Assembly (NCBI GenBank): GCA_965261455.1
Contig: OZ253453.1
Location: 496,001 to 560,000, forward strand
Source: DAOUKH01 sp965261455
GTDB taxonomy: Bacteria > Chloroflexota > Dehalococcoidia > SHYB01
DNA: 64,000 nucleotides
Reading direction: 5' to 3'
This document shows positions 44,104-52,631 of this stretch, one piece after another (positions within the stretch are counted from its first letter, which is position 1; every line of letters starts with the position of its first letter). Below the pieces are notes generated by a model. That model searched no databases, was not told the DNA's origin, and saw nothing but the letters and a program-made list of their open reading frames with translations. The translations under genes were made by a program, and so were the position numbers.

Positions 44104-44109
44104 TACAAT
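44104..44109 (+). promoter_or_regulatory. -10 box TACAAT, leaderless start
   Basis: GGCTACAATACCGGC-ATG: the box ends six bases before the ATG at 44116, so the transcript should begin at the start codon. No ribosome-binding site. Confidence 0.6.
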
Positions 44110-44115
44110 ACCGGC

Positions 44116-45285
44116 ATGACGGCGCGACCCCCGGTCTACCTCGACCATATCGCCACGACGCCTTGCGCCCCCGAGGTCGTCGAGGCGATGCGGCCCTATC
44201 TCTCCGGCGGTCTCTTTCACAACCCACAGAGCCTCTATCCCCCAGCGGAAGAGGCGCTCGACGCGGTGGAGACGGCGCGCGCGTCGGTGGCCGGCCTTAT
44301 AGGGGCCTCGCCGGGGGGAATCACGTTCACCTCCGGGGCTACGGAGAGCAACAATTGGGCCGTCAAGGGCCTGCTCATGCCCGGCGCGCCGGTCCGTGGG
44401 CGGCGCGTGGTGACGTCGGCGGTCGAGCACGTCTCCGTCATTGGGCCGTGCCGGACGTTGGAGCGGGCGGGATTCGAGGTGGTCGTCGTGGGAGTCGATT
44501 CCGACGGTGTGGTCGATTTGGACGCGGCCCGCGCGGCGGTGGACGAATCGACGGCGCTCGTCACGATGACGCTGGCGAGCAACGAGATCGGCACGATCGA
44601 GCCGATAGCCGAGGTGGGGGCGATCTGCCGCGAACGCGGTGCGCCGCTGCACGTCGACGCTACCAACGCCGCCGGCGTCATTCCTGTCGATGCCGCGGGG
44701 CTCGGCGCGTCGCTGATGACGCTCTCGGCCCACATGTTCGGCGGGCCTAAGGGCGCGGGCGCGCTGTATAGTAGACGGGGGTTGCGCTGGCCCGTGTTGC
44801 TTGAAGGCGGGGCCCAGGAATCGGGTCGGCGTGCCGGCACGGAGAACGTCCCCGCCATCGTGGGCTTCGGCGCCGCCGCCGGTCTGGCCCACGCCCATAT
44901 GCACGAACGAGCGGAGGCCGCGGGGACGCTGCGCGATAAGATGGTTGACGCGTTTCAGGCGTGGGACGGCGTGCGCGTGACGGGGCATCCCGAGCGCCGC
45001 CTGCCCCATCACGCCAGCTGCGTCGTCGATCACGTCGAGGCGGAGAGCCTGCTGCTGACGCTGGCGATGAACGCGAACATCTACGCGGCCAGTGGGACGG
45101 CGTGCTCGGGGAGGTCGGACACGACCTCCCACGTCCTCGAAGCGATTGGGCTGGGGACGGAGATGCGCTCCGGCTCGCTCGTGGCCAGCGTGGGCGTGGA
45201 AACGACGGAAGACGAGGTCGACTATTTCCTCGCGGAGTTGCCGCGCGCCATTGAGCGGCTGCGGGCGCTCTCGCCGTTCGCATAA
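44116..45285 (+). CDS. Cysteine desulfurase-like (class V aminotransferase) protein, PLP lysine replaced
   Basis: 389 residues aligning end to end with NifS/IscS: YLDHIATTPCAPEV, TSGATESNNWAVKG, SAVEHVSVIGPCRTLERAGFEV, HVDATNAAGV, GGAQESGRRAGTENVPAIVGFG and the catalytic loop ASGTACSGRSDTTSHVLEAIG. The Schiff-base Lys sits in the family's SGHK; here it reads SAHMFGGPKGAG, so Met replaces Lys (ATG for AAG), and the usual Gln of HVDAxQ is Asn. The catalytic Cys is kept. It may be inactive, divergent or carry a sequence error. A TusA gene follows by 36 bases. Confidence 0.88.
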   Translation: MTARPPVYLDHIATTPCAPEVVEAMRPYLSGGLFHNPQSLYPPAEEALDAVETARASVAGLIGASPGGITFTSGATESNNWAVKGLLMPGAPVRGRRVVTSAVEHVSVIGPCRTLERAGFEVVVVGVDSDGVVDLDAARAAVDESTALVTMTLASNEIGTIEPIAEVGAICRERGAPLHVDATNAAGVIPVDAAGLGASLMTLSAHMFGGPKGAGALYSRRGLRWPVLLEGGAQESGRRAGTENVPAIVGFGAAAGLAHAHMHERAEAAGTLRDKMVDAFQAWDGVRVTGHPERRLPHHASCVVDHVEAESLLLTLAMNANIYAASGTACSGRSDTTSHVLEAIGLGTEMRSGSLVASVGVETTEDEVDYFLAELPRAIERLRALSPFA

Positions 45286-45321
45286 CGGCTTAGGACCGGG
45301 TGAACGAGTGGCGGAATCGAC

Positions 45322-45567
45322 ATGACGGACCTTGAGCCGGCCGCGCCGGACGAAACGCTGGACGCGCTGGGCCTGTGCTGCCCCGTGCCGGTGTGGGAGA
45401 CAGCGAAACGCGTGCGGTCGATGGCTCCGGGGCGGGTCATCGAAGTGCTGTCCGACGACGACGGCGTCGAGGAGGACTTTCCGGCGTGGTGCGCGAGGAC
45501 GGGGAACGCGCTGCTGGCGCTGACCCAAGAAGACGGCGTCTACCGGGCGCTGATCCGCAAGACGTGA
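45322..45567 (+). CDS. tusA: TusA-family sulfurtransferase
   Basis: 81 residues with the TusA signature LDALGLCCPVPVWETAKRV, the CPxP Cys being the sulfur carrier, and RVIEVLSDDDGVEEDFPAWCARTGN. TusA-like proteins accept persulfide from a cysteine desulfurase and pass it to tRNA thiolation, molybdenum cofactor or other routes. Position right after a desulfurase-like gene fits that relay. Some TusA relatives (YedF) are linked to selenium use. Confidence 0.88.
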   Translation: MTDLEPAAPDETLDALGLCCPVPVWETAKRVRSMAPGRVIEVLSDDDGVEEDFPAWCARTGNALLALTQEDGVYRALIRKT

Positions 45568-45604
45568 GGAACACGGCCCGGTCGGTGAGACTGACGCGCA
45601 CGGT

Positions 45605-47134
45605 ATGAGGGCTTTGCGGGACGCCGGAACGCGGAAGTGGCTCGTCTTCGGGACGATCGCCATCGGCACCTTCATGTCGGTGATGGACATGGGGAGCGTC
45701 AACGTCGCGCTGCCCACCATCGCCAGCCACTTCGACAGCGACCTCCCAACGGTGCAGTGGGTCACCATCGGCCACGCGCTGATGATCAGCATCCTGCTAT
45801 TGCCCATGGCGCGGCTCGGCGACACGACCGACCGCAAGCGGGTCTATATGACAGGACTGGCGATCTTCTCCCTCGGCGGCCTGGCCGCGGGCTCCGCGCA
45901 GAGCATGGGCATGCTCATCGGCGCGAAGCTGTTCCAGGGGATCGGCTCGGCAATGATTCAGGCGAACGCCATGGCGGCGGTGCTCTCGGTCTTTCCTGGA
46001 GCGGAGCGCGGCAAGGCCCTGGGCTCGCACCTGAGCGTCGTCGGCTCGGGCATGATCGTCGGCCCCGCGCTCGGCGGGGCGCTGGTGACCGGCCTGGGCT
46101 GGCGCTCCGTGTTCTTCTTCAATGCGCCCCTCGCGCTCGTGGCGCTGCTGGCGTCGGCGGTCGTTCTCAGCTCCGCCGTGCTCTCCCGCGACAAGCCGAC
46201 GGGCCGGGTGGTGCGGTTCGACTGGGCCGGCGCGGCGCTCTCGGGCGCGGTGCTCCTCATCTTCCTGATGGTCATGACCAACGGCCACCGCGCCGGCTGG
46301 CTATCGCCACCCGTCGTCACGGGATTCGCCGCGGTGGCCGCGGCCATCGCCGCCTTCATTTGGTGGGAGCTGCGGACCGACGATCCCATGCTCGACCTGC
46401 GCCTCTTCAAGCGGCGGCTGGTCGCCTTCGGAGTGAGTGCGGGCTGGCTCTCGTTCATGGGGTCGGCAGCCATGATCTTCGTCATGCCGTTCTACTTGCA
46501 GAACGTGCTGGGCTACAGCGCGCGGGATGCAGGACTGATGCTCATCCCCAGCGCGGTCACTCTGGCGATCATGGGGTCGGTGAGCGGACGGCTCTCCGAC
46601 CGCTTCGGCTGGCGGCTGCTCAACATGGGCGGCTTGAGCATGTCCGCCGCGGGACTCTTCGGCTTCGGATTCCTCCTCGACGCGGACACTCCGCTCGGGT
46701 TGATCATTTCCCTCATGGTCCTGAACAGCGCGGGCGTCGGGATGTTCAGCTCCCCCAACAACAACTCGATCCTGAGCGCCGTGCCCCGCTCGCGCTACGG
46801 CGTGATCACGGCGCTGACGCAGCTCACCCGCAACTCGGCCAACGTGACCAGCATCGCGCTCGCCACCGCTGTCATTGTGGCCACGATGGCCTCGTTCGGC
46901 TTCGAGCCCCGCCTCGACGCGGTGAAGGAGGCCGGCGGCGCGGAGATCGGGGCGGCCTTCGTCGCCGGCATGCACCGCGCCTTCTTCGTCATGGGTGGAC
47001 TCGTCGCCCTCGGCGTCGTCCTCTCCTTCATCAAGGGCGACCGCGTCACCCCGGAGGCCGGGCAGGCCGTCGTCGTGGAGCAAGACCGGCCCGTCGCGGC
47101 TCCTGTCGCCGGCGCCGCCGGGGAGTCAAGCTAG
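45605..47134 (+). CDS. MFS transporter, DHA2 / EmrB-QacA type
   Basis: 509 residues and about 14 membrane helices. Family marks are MDMGSVNVALPTIASHF (first helix), RLGDTTDRKRVY (motif A), LFQGIGSAMIQANAMAAVLSVFP and GSGMIVGPALGGALVTGLGWRSVFFFNAPLAL (motif C). It is a probable drug or metabolite:proton antiporter in the inner membrane. It starts 37 bases after tusA on the same strand and ends overlapping the convergent trxB gene by four bases. Confidence 0.92.
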   Translation: MRALRDAGTRKWLVFGTIAIGTFMSVMDMGSVNVALPTIASHFDSDLPTVQWVTIGHALMISILLLPMARLGDTTDRKRVYMTGLAIFSLGGLAAGSAQSMGMLIGAKLFQGIGSAMIQANAMAAVLSVFPGAERGKALGSHLSVVGSGMIVGPALGGALVTGLGWRSVFFFNAPLALVALLASAVVLSSAVLSRDKPTGRVVRFDWAGAALSGAVLLIFLMVMTNGHRAGWLSPPVVTGFAAVAAAIAAFIWWELRTDDPMLDLRLFKRRLVAFGVSAGWLSFMGSAAMIFVMPFYLQNVLGYSARDAGLMLIPSAVTLAIMGSVSGRLSDRFGWRLLNMGGLSMSAAGLFGFGFLLDADTPLGLIISLMVLNSAGVGMFSSPNNNSILSAVPRSRYGVITALTQLTRNSANVTSIALATAVIVATMASFGFEPRLDAVKEAGGAEIGAAFVAGMHRAFFVMGGLVALGVVLSFIKGDRVTPEAGQAVVVEQDRPVAAPVAGAAGESS

Positions 47135-48054
47135 GCGTTCGCCTGCAGCCACTCGTAGGCGGCGATGGCGGCGGTGACGCCGTCGCCAGCCGAGTTGGCA
47201 AGTTGGCGGGTCGATTGCCAGCGGCACTCGCCGGCGGCGAACACACCGGGAACCTCGGTGGCCATGCGGAGGTCGACCTTGACGTGCCCCCCGCCGTCGG
47301 TGGGGACGGAGGCGGCGAAGGGGGCGGTGGCGGGGTCGGCGCCGATGTAGGCGAAGATGCCGCTTACCTCTAGCTCGCGCTTCTCCTCCGTCTTGACGTC
47401 GCGGAGGGTGAGGCTCGTCACCGAGCCATCGCCGTTGATCGAGTCCACTACGGTGTCGTGAATGACCTCGATCTTGGGGTTCTCGGCGACGCGCTCGCGG
47501 AGAATCTTGAGGCCGGTGAACTCCTCGTCACGGGAGATGATGTAGACCTTGCTGCACATCTTGGTGAGGTAGAGGCCCTCGTCCATGGCGGAGTCGCCGC
47601 CGCCGATGACGGCGACGGCCTGGTCTTGGAAGAACATGCCGTCGCAGGTGGCGCAGTGGGAGACGCCGCGGCCCTCGAGCTCGGATTCGCCGGGGACGCC
47701 GAGCTTCCGGTGCTCGCCGCCCGCGGCGATGATCACCGTCTTGGCGAGCCAGCGTTCGCCGTCGCCGAGCAGCTCGATGGGCTGCTTGGAGGCGTCGATG
47801 GCGGTGACCGCGCCGAAGCCGTATTCGAGGCCGGCGTTGCTCGCCTGCTCCTCGGCGCCGGTGATGAGGTCCATGCCCGAGACGCCCTTGGGGAAGCCGG
47901 GGTAGTTCTCCACCAAGTCGGTGTTCAGAATCTGACCGCCCATGATCATCTGCTCGATCAGGATGGTCTTCATGCGCATTCTCGTGGCCTGGACTCCGGC
48001 GCTGAGGCCGGTGAAGCCGGAGCCGATGATGGCGAGATCGTAAACGTCGCTCAA
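47131..48054 (-). CDS. trxB: Thioredoxin-disulfide reductase
   Basis: 307 residues, TTG start (GGAGGG upstream). FAD-binding IIGSGFTGLSAGVQA at the N-terminus, redox-active HCATCDGMFF (about 135-144), NADPH site VIGGGDSAMDEGLYL and C-terminal GVFAAGECRWQSTRQLANSAGDG. Normal length and complete active site. Reduces thioredoxin with NADPH in the cytosol. A TATAGT box lies at 48087-48092 on the same strand; lgt is upstream. Confidence 0.95.
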   Translation of the reverse strand: MSDVYDLAIIGSGFTGLSAGVQATRMRMKTILIEQMIMGGQILNTDLVENYPGFPKGVSGMDLITGAEEQASNAGLEYGFGAVTAIDASKQPIELLGDGERWLAKTVIIAAGGEHRKLGVPGESELEGRGVSHCATCDGMFFQDQAVAVIGGGDSAMDEGLYLTKMCSKVYIISRDEEFTGLKILRERVAENPKIEVIHDTVVDSINGDGSVTSLTLRDVKTEEKRELEVSGIFAYIGADPATAPFAASVPTDGGGHVKVDLRMATEVPGVFAAGECRWQSTRQLANSAGDGVTAAIAAYEWLQANA

Positions 48055-48112
48055 GGGAACCCTCCGTCGCCGGATGTGACGGCCAAACTATACCGAGCGC
48101 TATTCGAGGACG

Positions 48113-48925
48113 CTAGGCCCGCTTTGCCGCCTTCGGGGCGCCCTTCTTGCCGCCGTAGCGCGGGGTGTACCAGTGGCGGTAGAGGAGCAGGCTGCCGCAG
48201 ACCACGATGGCCGCGATGGATATCGCCGCCGCGACGGGGAAGCCGCCGACGACCCAGTTGTCGAGGCGCAGCGATTCGAGGCCGAGCCTCACCCCGCCGT
48301 ACCACACGCCGTAAATGAGGACGATGTCGCCGTCTTTCAGACGGTCGGCGAAGCGACGGCCCACGTAGAGCATGACGCCGAGGCCGATGAGGTTGAGAAG
48401 GGATTCGTAGAGGAAGAGGGGGTGGAACTGGGAGAAGGTCTCGTAGCCGCCGACGCGTTTCCCGGGGTCGATGTCGATGGCCCAGGGGAGGTCGGTCGGT
48501 CTGCCGTAGAGCTCCTGGTTGAAGAAGTTGCCCCAGCGCCCGATGGCCTGGCCAAGGATGAAGCCCGGCGCGCCGATGTCGAGCCAGCGCATGATGGACA
48601 GGCCTTGCCAGCGGGCGTAGATGACGATGCCGAGGATGGAGCCGATAGCTGCCCCGTAAATGCCGATGCCGCCTTGGTCGATGCGGATGACGCGCAGCAC
48701 GTCGTTCGAGTAAAGCTCGTTCCACTGATCGATGACGTGGTAGGCGCGGGCACAGATCAGGGCCAGGGGGAGGCATATGAGCAGGGCGTTGAAAACGTGG
48801 TTGGGGTCTTCGCCGCGCCGCTTGGCCTCGATGGCGGCCATCCATGCCCCCATGCCAAGTCCGGCGGCGACGAGGACGCTGTACCAGCGGAGGCCGAAGC
48901 CCCCGACCTCGAATATGTATTCCAC
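48113..48925 (-). CDS. lgt: Prolipoprotein diacylglyceryl transferase
   Basis: 270 residues, seven-helix membrane enzyme that adds diacylglycerol to the lipobox Cys of lipoproteins. The Lgt signature is seen as GRWGNFFNQELYGRPTDLPW, with GGIGIYGAAIGSILG before it and HPLFLYESLLNLIG after. Consistent with the lipoprotein metallopeptidase in this window. It lies 58 bases upstream of trxB and may share its transcript. Confidence 0.96.
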   Translation of the reverse strand: MEYIFEVGGFGLRWYSVLVAAGLGMGAWMAAIEAKRRGEDPNHVFNALLICLPLALICARAYHVIDQWNELYSNDVLRVIRIDQGGIGIYGAAIGSILGIVIYARWQGLSIMRWLDIGAPGFILGQAIGRWGNFFNQELYGRPTDLPWAIDIDPGKRVGGYETFSQFHPLFLYESLLNLIGLGVMLYVGRRFADRLKDGDIVLIYGVWYGGVRLGLESLRLDNWVVGGFPVAAAISIAAIVVCGSLLLYRHWYTPRYGGKKGAPKAAKRA

Positions 48926-48977
48926 GCGGCTCCCCTTCGGCGGTCCACGCCGCCCCGTGCATTCTACGGGATGGCGG

Positions 48978-50180
48978 TTAGCTCTCCGAGCGCGCCCACT
49001 CGATCAGTATGTCGGCGACCTCGGGGCGGGTGAACTCCCCCGGCGGCCGCTCGCCCGCGCCGAGCAGCTCGCGGACCTTCGTTCCCGAAAGAAAGATCTG
49101 GTCGCCCTCGATCCTGGGGAAGGTCTTGGCGCTCACCATGCCCTGCGCCCGCTTGCTGTAGGCGGCGTGCTCGAACTTGAGCGGGGTAATGGCGATCTCG
49201 CCGGGGCCGAAGTCGTCGAAGATCTGCTGCGCTTCGTAAGTGCCGTAGTAGTCGCCGACGCCGGCGTGGTCGCGGCCCACGATGAAGTGGGTGCAGCCGT
49301 AGTTCTGACGCACCAGGGCGTGGAGCACCGCCTCGCGCGGGCCGGCGTAGCGCATCGCGGCGGGCATGACGGTGAGCAGGGTGCGCTCGGCGACGTAATA
49401 GTTGTCGATCAGCGTCTGGTAGCAGCTCATGCGGACATCGGCGGGGATGTCGCCGGGCTTGGTCTCGCCCACGAGGGGATGGATGAGCAGCCCGTCGGTG
49501 ATCTCCAGGGCGCACTTGGTCAGGTATTCGTGGGCGCGGTGGATGGGGTTCCGCGTCTGGAAGGCGGCAATGGTGCGCCAGCCCCGCTCGGCGAAGATGG
49601 CGCGGGTCTCGGCGGGCCGTATTCGGTGCTCGGTGAACTGCTCGCCGGGCTCGCGCTCTGGAGTCACGGTGACGACGTCGATGGGGCCGCCGACGAGCCA
49701 CTCGCCCTCCGCCAGCACCGCCTCGACGCCGGGGTGCGCGGCGTCCTCGGTGCGGAAGACGTTGGGAATCTCCAGCGCCTTGTCGTGGGGATAGATCTCC
49801 TCCACGTCGATGACGGCGAGGAGCGTGCCATCGTGGTGCTTGAGCGCGGCCTTGCCGCCGACGTTGAGCGTCTGCTTGACGGCGTCGTCGACGGCGAGCG
49901 TGATCGGGATCGGCCAGACCGTGCCGTCGGCCAGGCCGGCGCGCCGGCATATCGAGTCAAAGTCGGCTTGGCCCACGTAGCCGGTGAGGGGGCTGAAGGC
50001 GCCGATGGCGATCATTTCGAGGTCGCAAAACTGCTTGAAGCTGAGGGTGATGGAAGGTAGGCCGGCGGCCAAGGGCCGCAGCTCGGCGGCTCTGGCCGCG
50101 TCGGCGACGCGGTCGACGAGTGCGCCGCCGTGGGGCGTGATGGCGGTGTGGGGAGTGACGGTTGCGGTGGTCGTGGACAT
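48978..50180 (-). CDS. sat: Sulfate adenylyltransferase (ATP sulfurylase)
   Basis: 400 residues, complete single-domain Sat. The ATP/sulfate site motifs are QTRNPIHRAHEYL and VGRDHAGVGDYYG, with LIHPLVGETKPGD between. No APS kinase domain is attached. It makes APS from sulfate and ATP (assimilation or transfer), or works in reverse in sulfur oxidation; no cys genes flank it here to decide. AGGAG is 13 bases upstream of the ATG and a TATACT box lies at 50246-50251. Confidence 0.95.
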   Translation of the reverse strand: MSTTTATVTPHTAITPHGGALVDRVADAARAAELRPLAAGLPSITLSFKQFCDLEMIAIGAFSPLTGYVGQADFDSICRRAGLADGTVWPIPITLAVDDAVKQTLNVGGKAALKHHDGTLLAVIDVEEIYPHDKALEIPNVFRTEDAAHPGVEAVLAEGEWLVGGPIDVVTVTPEREPGEQFTEHRIRPAETRAIFAERGWRTIAAFQTRNPIHRAHEYLTKCALEITDGLLIHPLVGETKPGDIPADVRMSCYQTLIDNYYVAERTLLTVMPAAMRYAGPREAVLHALVRQNYGCTHFIVGRDHAGVGDYYGTYEAQQIFDDFGPGEIAITPLKFEHAAYSKRAQGMVSAKTFPRIEGDQIFLSGTKVRELLGAGERPPGEFTRPEVADILIEWARSES

Positions 50181-50279
50181 GTCGGGGCGCAGTCTCCTGA
50201 AGCGGGGGGTGCGGGGGCGAGCGCCTTAGGCGAACGCCGCCGGAAAGTATACCAGCGCGCTCTGCAGGCCGGACGGGGC

Positions 50280-51284
50280 CTAGCGCTCTATACCGCCGTA
50301 GCGACAAGCCCCATAGCCTTCCAGCGCGGTGATGGTCGAGTTATGAAATTCCTCGTCGTACGGGTCAAAGCCCTCATGGCCTAGGTAGAAGTCCCCCATG
50401 AATTGATTGCATCGTCCGCAGATGTTGGCCAAGTAGCGGGCCTTCACAGTGCGGCTGTACCTTACTTGCAGAATCACGCCAGCCTTGCGGGCGACCTCTA
50501 CTTGCCTGGGCGTGAAGCTTGACGGCGTGAAGTTCCCACCGGTGTCATTCGAACCTATGGCGACTTTTAGGGGACTGCCGCAGTTCCAGCACTCCCGTTT
50601 TTCGATCTTGATACGTATGTACGGGAGGGGTGCATCGTGGCAATCACACCTTGGTCGGGGACAAACGAAGGTATGCTTGTCCACTTTGAGGGGTGTGTCA
50701 TTGCGGAGTTCTTCAAGCCAGCCCTCAGGCGCAATGGCCTGCCTTCGCCTATGGAGTTTGAAGGGGTCTTGGCGGTCATGCCGCATTCGCTGATGAAACT
50801 CGATGATGGGGGTGCCGTGATCCGACGCGTAGTCGTAGACAGCCTGCTCTGGCGCATGCGTTACGACCACCTCAACGAAGGCGGTGGGCTCGCCAGTGTC
50901 GTTGAGAAGGCTGAGATCCGGGCGGACACCGCCGAACCCGCGCTCCACTACAACCATTGCTGCTCCTTTAACAAGATTCCTTTCATGGGTGGTGAAGCAT
51001 TCGCCGCAGGACACGTCGACCGTCACACCACTTTGGAAACCGCCTGATATGCGTTCATAGAGAATCCTCTTCGCCAACTCGTGGAGCTGCCCCTCACTGG
51101 AGCAGTTCGGATCGGGAGCGTAGTGGGCAAAATGGGGCTGTTGGATTGCGCCCTTTTTGGCGACGAGGCGTGCGTGGCAAGCGGGGCAAGTGGCCCCGCA
51201 ATCGAGACCTCGCGATACGTCGTCTACATGGACGACTCGCCCATCTATCAGGCCGTAGGGTGTCTTTAGCGTCTGCTTACCCAT
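50280..51284 (-). CDS. CoiA-like competence / nuclease-fold protein
   Basis: 334 residues. The N-terminus resembles CoiA (CPACHARLVAKKGAIQQPHFAHY, a zinc-ribbon-like segment before a conserved HFAH), followed by a probable PD-(D/E)xK nuclease core (RPDLSLLNDTG then AFVEVVVTH). More Cys pairs lie in the C-terminal third (CPRPRCDC, CWNCG, CGRC). CoiA promotes recombination after DNA uptake; many relatives are simply phage- or island-borne. Its base composition is visibly less GC-rich than neighbouring genes, suggesting acquisition. Confidence 0.65.
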   Translation of the reverse strand: MGKQTLKTPYGLIDGRVVHVDDVSRGLDCGATCPACHARLVAKKGAIQQPHFAHYAPDPNCSSEGQLHELAKRILYERISGGFQSGVTVDVSCGECFTTHERNLVKGAAMVVVERGFGGVRPDLSLLNDTGEPTAFVEVVVTHAPEQAVYDYASDHGTPIIEFHQRMRHDRQDPFKLHRRRQAIAPEGWLEELRNDTPLKVDKHTFVCPRPRCDCHDAPLPYIRIKIEKRECWNCGSPLKVAIGSNDTGGNFTPSSFTPRQVEVARKAGVILQVRYSRTVKARYLANICGRCNQFMGDFYLGHEGFDPYDEEFHNSTITALEGYGACRYGGIER

Positions 51285-51383
51285 GAGTGAACACCACGAA
51301 TACCGGTCATGATAGTCGCGAGAGTAGCCTCTCGCACCGGCATGTTGTCGGAAGGAGCGCTCCGCGGGCCGGAGCGTCGGGCG

Positions 51384-52631
51384 CTAGTAGATCACCCGCT
51401 CCTCCTCCAGGCGGTGGAATTCGTCCGCCTCCGCACCCATGAGGTCGCGGAAGACGCGGCGGTTGTGTTGGCCGAGGAGGGGCGTCGTCGTGCGCACCGA
51501 TCCCGGCGTGCCGCTGAGCTTCCAGTGCACGCCGTAAATCCATTCGGGGCCGAGCTGATGGTCGACCTGGAGCCAGGAATCGCGGGCCCTCCAGTGCGGG
51601 TCGGAGTAGGTCTCGCGGGAACCCATGACGGGGAAGGCGGCCACGCCCTCGGCCTGTAGGCGCTCTGTTGCCTCGTAGTGCGTGCGGCGCTTCGTCCACG
51701 CCGCGATGCGTTCGTCGAGGGCCTCCTCGTTGCGCTTGCGGCGGTACTTGTCGGCGAAGCGGGGGTCGCGCCCCCACCGGGGCCGCCCTAGGGCGCGGAG
51801 CAGCCCGCCCCACTCTTGCTCCTCGTAGACCGAGATCGAGACCCATCGGTCGTCGCCGACGGAGGGATAGACGTTGTTGGGGACGCAGAGGGCGTCGCGG
51901 TTCCCCTCGGGGCCGTGGAGCCTGCCGTTCCACTGGTAATCGAGGAAGAGCGGCCCCAACGTCGCCGTCGACATCTCCCACTGCGAGAAGTCGACGTGGC
52001 AGCCCTGGCCGGTCTCGTTGCGGCGCCGGAGGGCGGCGAGGACGGCGTAGCAGGCCATGATGCCCGCGAAAGGGTCGATGATCGACATGCCGAAGTTCGA
52101 GGGCCGCTCGCCGTCGTAGCCCTGGACCGCGTCGAGACCGGCCAGCGTGCTGATCACCTGGCCGTAGGTGTTGATGCGCCGGTACGGCCCCCACTGGCCC
52201 GCCGCTGAGGGCGAGACCATGATGAGGTCGGGCCGGTAGGGGCGCAGCGAGGCGTAGTCGATGCCGAGCTTGGCCACGGTGCCCGGCGTCCAGTTCTCCG
52301 TCACTACGTCCACCGTCCGGACGAGGTCGCGCAGACGCTCCCGCCCCTCCTCGGTCTCCAGGTTCACCGTAATGCTTTGCGTATTGCGCAGCAGGTTGTG
52401 GAGCCAGAGGTTGTGGTCGGGGTCTTCGATGCCGTCCATGAACGGCGGGATGCCACGCAGCGTCTCCAGCCGCTGCCGTGAATCTACCTTGATGACCTCT
52501 GCCCCCATGTCGGCGAGTAGGTGCGACATAGTGGCGCAGACCCAGTACCAGCCCAGGTTCAACACGCGCAGGCCGGCGAGGGGGAGGTCGCCCTTCCCGT
52601 CGCTCTTGCCGTTGGCCGGCGCGCCGGCCAC
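51384..52631 (-). CDS. CaiB/BaiF CoA-transferase, second of an overlapping pair
   Basis: Start set at GTG 52631, which shares one base with the upstream stop (TAGTG); the frame stays open further but only as antisense-like filler. 415 residues: LPLAGLRVLNLGWYWVCATMSHLLADMGAEVIKVD, DVVTENWTPGTVAKLG, MVSPSAAGQWGPY. The catalytic Asp is kept (MSIIDPFAGIM). With the upstream gene it mirrors the two halves of the fusion proteins in this window, here as separate chains, probably forming a heterodimer. Confidence 0.88.
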   Translation of the reverse strand: MAGAPANGKSDGKGDLPLAGLRVLNLGWYWVCATMSHLLADMGAEVIKVDSRQRLETLRGIPPFMDGIEDPDHNLWLHNLLRNTQSITVNLETEEGRERLRDLVRTVDVVTENWTPGTVAKLGIDYASLRPYRPDLIMVSPSAAGQWGPYRRINTYGQVISTLAGLDAVQGYDGERPSNFGMSIIDPFAGIMACYAVLAALRRRNETGQGCHVDFSQWEMSTATLGPLFLDYQWNGRLHGPEGNRDALCVPNNVYPSVGDDRWVSISVYEEQEWGGLLRALGRPRWGRDPRFADKYRRKRNEEALDERIAAWTKRRTHYEATERLQAEGVAAFPVMGSRETYSDPHWRARDSWLQVDHQLGPEWIYGVHWKLSGTPGSVRTTTPLLGQHNRRVFRDLMGAEADEFHRLEEERVIY

